Source of the DNA: Lates calcarifer
Taxonomy: Eukaryota; Chordata; Actinopteri; Centropomidae
Reading direction: 5' to 3'
Length of the DNA: 64,000 nt
Assembly: GCF_001640805.2 (NCBI RefSeq)
Contig: NC_066855.1
Span: 1,742,015-1,806,014, forward strand
Within the stretch, counting starts at the first letter, position 1. The number at the start of each line of letters is the position of its first letter. A program made the position numbers and the translations under genes. The notes below the pieces were generated by a model. It did no database searches. It was not told where the DNA came from and worked only from the letters and a program-made list of their open reading frames with translations. Positions 55,403 to 64,000 of this stretch are shown here, one piece after another.

Positions 55403-57213
55403 CTGAGAGAGGACACAAGGACAAGGTCAAACAGCTGGGCAGCACATAACTGTGCACTAAAGCAAACAGAGATATGTGTTGTTAGGATTAGGCTCATATT
55501 ATCAAAGCTCTTTTACTACAAGTGGCTGTGCAACCGATTTTTCAGAGCTAATATGAGCAGTGGGTATTTTATTCAAAAGACTAGTCAATATGAGGACCAG
55601 CCCAAGCACCTCTCAATTTACAGCCATTCACGCTGCCTGGTAGTGAGTTATTATAACACACATCTTTATTCATTTGATCCAATTATACACTTTCCAGTGG
55701 ATGTTTTAACACTTTTTACAGTTTAATGAAAATTTAATAATTATGATAAATGGCAGAAGTAAGAGCCTGCTATACATCACACTTTAGTGAATGTAGCCCC
55801 TCAGTGTTTTATGTTTAATATTAGTTAAACAGCTTAATGAACGACTGTCAAAACAGGGCCATTCATTGTAACAGATAGAGAGCAGTGCTGTGGGTTACTT
55901 GTAAACAATGAGGGGTCTGGCTCACATTGTGATTCAGAATATTAATTAATTTTGTCAGGACTAAATTCCATATCAGTGGGATTTCAGAGCATTAAAATGA
56001 ACAAACTGCTACCAATAAACATGGACATACTCTGGTGGCTTGTGTCAAATCTCAGTGGTATATTACTGTTGACTTTTGGTATGCTGCTGCAGTTCTACTG
56101 GCTTATGACACAAATGGTAAGTCGCACATGTTCCACTGTCATATGCTGCTTCCCACTGACATACAGTCATTCTTACTGACAAGCCACAGTTGATTATGCT
56201 ATACCACTGTGTGTGACTTATAAATGGCCTATCCCTCACACTTTGACAGATACCACTGTCCACTGGCATACTGGTGGTGTTTAAGTGTCACATGCCAATT
56301 ACTTGTGGTTTGCCACTTTTATTTGTGTAAAGTCGCTGCTGTTTATCCAGAATATAGCACATGAAATGATATGTTACTGGTGTCTGTCTGTCATACACCC
56401 CTCCCCACCGGCTTAGGACAATTCCTGTGTGCCACATGAAACCAGCTTATCACTGGCAGATGCTACAGTCTGATGGCATATGATAATTATTACTGACACA
56501 TATCACTGCTGTGGTAATGCTATGCCTAACACCCAGCATATTAATGATTCTCCGCTGACATCCAACTTCTTACATTAAATAAAAACATAAATGACATCAT
56601 GGCCTTTGCCAATTGTCAATTTAAACATTTCATGAATTCTTCATTTTTAAAAACAATGAATGGCATACTGCATATTAAAAACCAACTGTGGCATACCATC
56701 AGCCTGCACTGCTGCAAGTTAGTGCTTTCAAGCAAGGCACTGGAAACACAAGCTCCTCCAACAGTACCTACAGCAGAGGCCTCTTGGTGAATTGCTTTGC
56801 TAGTGGGTGTGAATGTGTGTAACTGTATACATATTAAGCAGGCCATTGCAGAAAAAGAGAAAGTGCGCCTAGCATCACTGCTCCTTGGATGAATAAAGGT
56901 TAAAAATATATTTGGATAAGACACAAGAGTCCTGAGTCAAACGGAAGAACAGAGATTTGTTAGCAGTCTGTGAGTGTGTCAGCAGGACTCCTACAGTTTG
57001 CTCTGAATTAATGCCACAGTAAAAGACCTGCTTTTTTCGCCTTTCATACAGTACATCCCTGATTCTGTCTGCTCTGGACAGTGTTCCCTCAAGTTTCTGA
57101 CAACACACACACACTTCCTACCGCCCACACACTCCCTCTGCTAAATCTGGCTGTGTCCCTCTGCTGTTGCAGCTCAGATTTTGCTCTTATATTCTCACTG
57201 ATTTTCTTCATTC

Positions 57214-57286
<73 letters not shown>
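57214..57286. repeat. (CTAT)18 microsatellite
   Basis: An uninterrupted CTAT array of 73 nt on the plus strand, followed by CT-rich sequence to about 57415. It is the longest perfect tandem repeat of the window and gives a false Ile-Tyr-Leu-Ser frame. Confidence 0.95.
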
Positions 57287-59152
57287 CTCCTCCTACCTTG
57301 GATCTCTTTTTTGTAATGTTGCTAACAATCTCTCTATCTCTGTCCTTTCTGTCTCCCCATCTCTACATCCCTCTTTCTGTCTGACCATCTCTCTCTCTCT
57401 CTCTCTCCCTCTGTTCCTGCAGGATGCCCTCCCAGCAGTAAGCCGGTGAGTCAGGCGTCGATAACGAGGATCATTTTTCTGATCAGGGGTTTTCTGGGTA
57501 ACTGGAGAGGACGGGTCAGCCCCTGTTGGAGTGCCGGCAGAATGGATGGAGAGAGGATGGAGAGAACAAAACAGAGAGAGAGGGAGGGATGGAGAATCTG
57601 ATCTGAAGACAGGGTGGTCATGGTGTTTTGGATATGTAATACTGTATCATCACCACTGGAAAAACAGAGATTTGAAACTGTCAGATGCTTTCCAAAACTG
57701 GTCCGATTGATGCCTGTCAGTGTAGAGAATAAAGTGATTACTGAATGGGTCTAATGGGCACAGGTCCAGGGGCCAAGGGGCCCCGAAGCCAGAGCTCATG
57801 ATCATGTTTTCCTGCCCCTTATCATTTAATACTGAGTATCTGATACTGAGTCTGATCTAATATTTATTTTTGATAAAATAAGTCAAATGTAAATAAATAA
57901 ATAAATGTTTGACAGTGGAATATCTCTGGACCCCGTACGTGGCACTAACATGTCTAAGTTCAGCTGTGAAGGGGCCACATTTGGCCACATTCTTTTAGCG
58001 ATGTGTATGGGTCTTGGCCTACACTGAGGAACCATGTACTATACTGATGTCCTCTGCGTAACTGGAAGTATGTATTTGCAGTGTCGGTCAGTTATCTTTT
58101 TTTTTGTGCGTGTGCTTTTTTCACAGAATTGGGTATATTTACAAACATGATTCTGAACAGACTGTGAGATTAGACAATGTTTTACTTGGTTTTACATGTG
58201 GTGGTATGAACTGCATCCCTCTCTGGTTTTGGGACTGTTCCTTCACATGAAACACATGTATTTACAGGGCATGTTTATAATTCAAAATAAAATTCTATCC
58301 ATATTCCAACACCTTTCATCTATACTTCGCCATCTGGGAACGACATGCCAAACTGCATGAGGAACTTTTCATATTTGCAGAGACTTTTGGTGTTTGCAGA
58401 TGGAAAGAAAACAAGGAGGATTTTGCAGATTTGCTCGGATATGGAGAACAAATGAGGAGGAGACAGCCAGGAGAGACGGGGAGGACATAAAGGGAGGAGA
58501 GCAGCAAAGGCACTACTGAAGGACGGAAGAATGAGTGACAGGGAGGAGCATCTGTGGGATAACATGCAGGTTTGGATTGTGTCTTTCATAGCCACCATTC
58601 TCTCAAAGAGGAAGATGTGAATATGGAAACCCAGCTGTGCAGAAAGTGACAGTTTTGAAAACAGAAACTCTCGAATGGCATCCAAGACTCATGAAAAACA
58701 CTGTTCAAGTTACTTCAATTTGTGTAAAAGCTGCCACCTCATGTATCAGATGCAGCTCTCGGTTACAAGTGTATACAATCATAGAGTGAGATAAGAGTCA
58801 TCAAGAAGGTATCTCTCCGAGGTTCTCATAATCACACTGTGGAAAGCTTATTAAATGCTGTGTTAGGGCGCTGTTTACAAGAGAAACTTCCTGTCATGAT
58901 TCACGACAAGTGTGGGGAGTTATGTAAAAATGAAACTGTGAGTCACTACCTGTTGCGATTTGTTGCTGCTTGCCCTTTGGTAAGACACCTGTTTAGCATA
59001 ATTGCCCTGAACTCACAAAGAATGAGTATTATGATACATTCTGCTGCTGTCACAGAGGTGTAGGCTCATAGGCTCTGACAGACCTGAGTCACTGCCTACA
59101 ACCGCAAACCTATCCCTCTCTTTCTTTCTCTGGTCATTAATGAGCAGCACAG

Positions 59153-59161
59153 GCACACACA

Positions 59162-59197
<36 letters not shown>
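59153..59197. repeat. (CA)n microsatellite with one interruption
   Basis: A CA array on the plus strand broken once by CCA near 59169. Confidence 0.9.
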
Positions 59198-59200
<3 letters not shown>

Positions 59201-62200
59201 TCCCCAGCTGTAGCCAAACACAAAATGCATGCACACACATACACAGAGCACACATTAAGCAGCAGCTTCTCTTCAAGTGATTGCCCTCAGAGTGTGATTT
59301 GCTGAGCTGTTAGGATGCTGCTTAGCCGGCCTGAGTTAGTGACAGCAGCTGGGATTAGTGTCTGCTGCAGGCCCAGGCACACTGACTGGTTTCATACGCT
59401 GCGATTCAGGGCTGAGATACAGCCACACAATGAGAATTTAAAACTAAAGATGCCCATGCTGGTTTTCACACGTCTGACAGCTGCACCCATGCAGAGCGTA
59501 AAACCAATCATTTGCTCTGCATCTTTGCTCATTCATCATACAAAGGAACAGGGTTTGAATGTGACAGTCCTCTGAATCTGAAAAATACCAATGTCTCAGT
59601 TATGACTGAAATGAAAAACATGTAGTAATTTTAACCTGGTTTCTTTATGAGACTGAATTGAGACTCTTTTTTCATAATCATCTTTAGTAAACGGTGTACT
59701 TAGATCAATAAAAGAAACAGATGACAAATGACCTGTAGTTTAATCAGTAAACTGCACCAGAGAATATAAAAAATGCTTAAGAAAGTATTTCTCTTGCAGT
59801 TCAAAGTCTATAAAATGTTATACTTTTTACTGTACTGTTCACTTTCAGGTGGAGGTAAGGGGAAACACATAACACATACAAATCTAAATCTACTGAGAAG
59901 GGGGAAAGCCACAATGTCTTTCTGTTGCTTTTCTGAAATTGTGTGCTGTGTACATACAATTCATTTTGAACTGACATCACTGATGGTGGAAGGTCTGGTA
60001 ACAATAAGAAAAGCAGTGTCCTCTATTAAACTAATTTCACCTATAAAGCTACAGAATGGACAGGGCTGCTCTTTGGGAGAAAACTGAATATGAGGAATAA
60101 GAGTGATGGCAGTTGGAGAGCAAATCAGCCCAAGATATGAGGGCACAAAATATTTGCTGTGGCAAAAATGAGTTTTTCAAGGCTGGTACTGTTATTTTGA
60201 TGGTGGTATAAATCAATGTATCAAGCAATACATCAACAGGAACAGAGCCATGTACGAGTAAGTCTTTATTCAGTGATGCAGGCTAATCTGAATGTCTTGA
60301 AAAGAACCTGTGTTTATCTCCTGGATAAGAGAATCAATCCTTTGGGTTTCTCCCAGCCTGAAAAGCGTGCTCATTCCAAGTGATCGACATTTCATATTCG
60401 ATAACAATCATCTCCTCCTCCGTCTGTGCGCCCTCTCCAACCTCGCCGTGGGCGGCTACTCCATTCCAACATGGCTGGCAGGCGGGTGGCTGTGTGTGAT
60501 CGGGGGAGCCATCTGTTAGCAGGCAGATTAGGTCTGCTTCCTCTGCTCTCCTGTCCAGGTCCAGCTCCGGCCCAGCCAGCTTTGTAATCTGTGTACTGTG
60601 TACTAATGGGCTTTCTGAGTCGAGGGCCAGCGTACACCTGCGTCTCTTCTTATTTGCTCCGAGTGGATGGTAACTAGCTCCACGTCAGAGACTCCAGACG
60701 GAGATGACTAGACGTCTCTGAAATGGGAATGTGCCTCTGCATAAGTGAGCCATGTGACCCGAAGAGAAAGTACATGCAGGAAAATGAAGACTGATGGAGA
60801 GAACAGAGGACAGAGAGCTCACCTGAACTCTGTTTACCTGCTGTTTTATTCGCCCTAGTGAGCTCACCAATTTTCGTCTTCATGAATTTGTATGAAATTA
60901 CAGGTAGAGAGTGATCTAATTAGGTGTGGGCTGTATTTATCTAACGTGTTAATACAGTTTTGAACGTAAATCATGTATATGCTAATTTCAGTACATTAAA
61001 TTTAAGTGAAAGTGAAATCATGTTTCACCTTTTCCCAAACTTGATTTATTTATCTTTAGACAGGCCACTTGGGTAAGAGTGACATCTAACAGTTTAGCTA
61101 CAATGAATTTCATTTCTTACTGTGGCAACATAGGGTTCTCCACTACAAAAAAACTTCACCAAAAATGAAAGTTTGAAGATATAAAGTGTATTTATAGGGT
61201 TCAATGGGGGTTATCTGCATTGGAATGGAGCATAATTTAAATCAAATTCTATTACTGCCCCTGACTAACTGTGCATGCCCCATTACTTAGGGTCTAACCA
61301 CATTTGCGTGTAATACAAGAATTGAACAACAAAAATATGAAAAGAGTGGAAAGCTTTGTAGAACACAATGTTAAATACAATAACACCAGCAACAATGTAG
61401 GAACACATAAAATTACAATTGAGTCCATAAGTCCATTTCTCTGATGCATGCTGGGAAACTTTCCCAGGACTTTCAAAGGGTTTTGGTTGACCATATATGG
61501 AGGTGTTTCTTTGTTTTCTTGTGTACAGACATATTTGGAACACGTTCTAAGCATGTGTCAATAAACAAGACTGTAAAAAAAGAACGAAAAGAAATTTAAG
61601 CTTCTCTGAAAAGATCACTGATTTTTTTGTATCTGTATGTCCCACTTGCACTACATCATTCTCTCAATAGAAAAAACTTTAAAAAGAAACATATTTTCCA
61701 CCTTTACGCATCTTGACATCCAAAAACAGCACTTACCGCTGCTTAAGCTCAAATCTCTTTGACAAATCACAGCTGTGTTGGGGAGATGGCTGCCTACCTG
61801 TCTTCAGGCTATCTGGGAATACTGTACCACAGCACGACTCCAAGTGATCAAAGAACTACATTTAAAGCTTAAAAAACTGCAGCAGCTTAAAACCTTAAAC
61901 TGAAAATGGATTTGGACTGCAAATACAAGTAGAAACAACGACATATCACTTGGCTGCCAACAGCTGCTGGGGGTGTTCGTGTCATACTGAGATTCGACTA
62001 ACAAGATCTTTTGTTTTTAGCTGTGAACAGAATGATAGTGAAGAGTAAGGATTACTCTGTGACATTCTTAGCGTTCATCCTCTGGCAAACAGCTTCCTTC
62101 TCTGAACCCGTTCTAACCTTGTCGGTCTTTTATTTCTTCTGCTCCGCTCACAAACAAGGAGCCCCGGGATCAAACCCATCCCCTGACTCCTCCAGGCTCT

Positions 62201-62617
62201 CACCCTTGTCCTCACATCACAAAAAAACAGTGGAAGTCAAGAGGTGACTTAGGCCTTGCTATAAAACCCTGCAGCTCCTCCTAACAGCTTAGAGAAGAAC
62301 AGAAGCTGGGATGATCTTGCGAGCTGTTTAATTACAGTACTGAGGGTAGGCAAACAATACACCGGAGGAGGAGGAGGGCACGAGCACGCAGAAAGCTGGG
62401 AGGTCGATGATGTTGTTGTGTTTTTGTTTGTGTTGTTGTTTAGTGCTTATCTGGGCAGAAGCACAAAACAGTGAATATGAACCAGGAACTCAAACACCAA
62501 AGCTAACAAAGCATGGAGAACAGGATGAAACACTGTATTACTGATGCATGGGCGAAAATAATAATGCAAACGCACAAGCATTGCAGATCTGTGTGCACAT
62601 AAAAGTGTGAGGAAAGA

Positions 62618-62646
62618 TGTGTGTGGTGTGTGTGTGTGTGTGTGTG
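62618..62646. repeat. (GT)n microsatellite
   Basis: A GT array on the plus strand with one GG interruption near 62625. A second shorter GT array follows at about 62770-62801. Confidence 0.88.
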
Positions 62647-64000
62647 AGCGCTGCTTCTGTGTGTTCCAGTTTGATAAGGTTTTGGGGAAAGGACACATAC
62701 TAAACAATCAGGAAACATGCAAGGACTGTGCTGGACTCAGTGTCGTTAAAACAGAGAAGAGTCAGTGTGTTGTGTGTATGTGTGTATGTGTGTGTGTGTG
62801 TCCTGTGATAATCACCTATTGAATGCTGCCTCTGGCTTATCAGTCAGAGCTGCCGCGCTCAAATGTGACTTACGAGTCAGTCATCGAGTCAGAGAACCAT
62901 GTTAATGTTTTATCCTGGTGTATCTGTTGTTCATTTGCAGGCCTGGGGCATCATGTCACCATTGCCCTCCAGCCTCATGCAGCATATCAACATTCTTCAG
63001 TCAGTTACCCATGAATTACTGCCTTCCTTTATTTGTTGGTAATCTAAGGTTCAGTGAGGAAAATCCACACCAATAATCTTTCCTCCTCTTTCCCCTGTTT
63101 TTTAGATATCACTGCGATTCTGTCGTTCAGGTCTTTCAGATCTACTACCACACAACCCACCACCTCCCCTCAGCGCCATGACATCCAGGATGTCATGAAT
63201 GAAGCTAATATATATAATTGGGTCATGAGCAGAGTATGGGCCTGGTTTACAGTAGAGGATGATATATTCTGACTTTTAGTCTATAGCATGGCATCATCAG
63301 GGTTACTTTCTCTGATGTTGCCATGAGCTGGATAGTCCTCCCCATAAACTGACCTTTAGGACTGAAACCAGTGGAGTTTCTCTTTAACTCCAGCTGTCTT
63401 GGCATTAAAGAACTGTTGATAACCAGGGTGGGATAATACATTAAAGCTATTCAGGAGGAAAATAATGAATTGCAAATTCATACTGCAGCTGGCTGGTACA
63501 GCCTCAAAGCCAGGCACTTGGCAGGTGAGCAACCATCGTCCTGAGGTCCCTTTCTTTTCCAAAAATATGTTTGGCTTGTCTGCTAAATGTGGCACTTTAA
63601 CCTGAGGATGAAAAAGTTATTTTCTCTCTCAGTGTGTAACAATGGCACCTTTACTGCTACACACACAAGACTAAAAAACTCTATTTCAGCTTATTAAAGT
63701 TGGTATTCTAGGTTTCGTCGCCTTGAGGCCTGAAACTAAAACCTATTAAGGCAGCTCTTCACTTCTATTTGCATATTAGCAGCTGCATCAAGGTTACAAA
63801 AGTAGCAAATGCTGACAATATATTCTAAATGTTAAAGTTTGCAGTTATTTAATACTTGGTAGAAGCAATGTTTGCTTTAAAAAAGCAGAAAAAGTAGCAG
63901 TTTGGATTCTCAATAATTAAGCAAACCCGGATCTAAATCTTTCTCCTTTAACTCTTCATACACTAGACATACACATTCAAACTCACAGTACAACCTCACC

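Larger units (their letters stand above)
55403..64000. other. Intron 5' of w1 (at least 8.6 kb)
   Basis: No exon for IS1-IS4 is found on the minus strand. It contains a degenerate roughly 20-nt repeating stretch (56100-56270), the long TATC array (57214-57286), CA/GT arrays (59153-59197, 62618-62646) and a non-repetitive, GC-richer stretch (60310-60660). The rest is AT-rich intron. Confidence 0.6.

Noticed and set aside
57081..57449. Plus-strand frame with repeating Ile-Tyr-Leu-Ser
   Set aside because: It is produced by the CTAT microsatellite.
60392..60637. Arg/Pro-rich minus-strand frame as a possible 5' exon
   Set aside because: No similarity to IS1-IS4 and no matching splice phase to w1.
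63985..64000. GGTGAGG at the window end as the donor of the next upstream exon
   Set aside because: w1 needs a preceding exon ending in a phase-1 base, likely A; the last base here gives G and there is no coding sequence to test.
1..64000. CRISPR array, operon or prokaryotic-type system
   Set aside because: All tandem repeats are microsatellites without spacers and the coding sequence is a spliced vertebrate gene.

Overview
The window is vertebrate nuclear DNA, almost certainly from a teleost fish and probably a percomorph. It is about 64 kb of the interior of one gene read on the minus strand: a T-type (Cav3) voltage-gated calcium channel alpha-1 subunit, best identified as cacna1g (Cav3.1). 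The identification rests on family knowledge compared by eye: nine consecutive histidines in the I-II linker, a II-III linker with [24 protein letters not shown] and DCNGK motifs, and a III-IV linker ending SKEKELA. These fit Cav3.1 much better than Cav3.2 or Cav3.3. Neither end of the gene is present. Domain I S1-S4 and the N terminus lie beyond position 64000, and domain IV and the C terminus lie below position 1.

I resolved 22 coding exons, numbered w1 (most 5', 55402) to w22 (most 3', 1270). All have GT-AG borders and phases that join consistently, for about 4.36 kb of coding sequence. In order they encode IS5 and pore loop I (w1-w3), IS6 and the I-II linker (w4-w5), domain II (w5-w9), the II-III linker (w10-w15), domain III (w16-w22) and the start of the III-IV linker (w22). 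The three selectivity-filter loops present carry E, E and D, the first three residues of the EEDD filter of T-type channels. A further possible 36-nt exon at 824-859 sits where the mammalian alternative exon 26 would be.

Splicing options can be read directly. Exon w10 (66 nt, phase 0-0) matches the mammalian cassette exon 14. Exon w22 has an internal donor that removes the SKEKELA segment. Exon w12 has a tandem TAGTAG acceptor. Exon w14 could also be skipped in frame.

The main anomaly is that exons w13 and w17 each carry one extra base that breaks an otherwise well conserved frame. With all other exons intact, consensus or assembly errors are the likeliest cause, but true inactivation is not excluded.

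The rest is intron: microsatellites (mostly CA/GT, one long TATC array), a truncated Tc1/mariner-type transposon end, a degraded LINE-like 3' end and several dispersed repeats of types I remember from percomorph genomes. I see no RNA gene, no convincing gene on the plus strand and no CRISPR array. I found no unknown multi-gene system; what is new here is splice architecture, sequence integrity and intronic structure.
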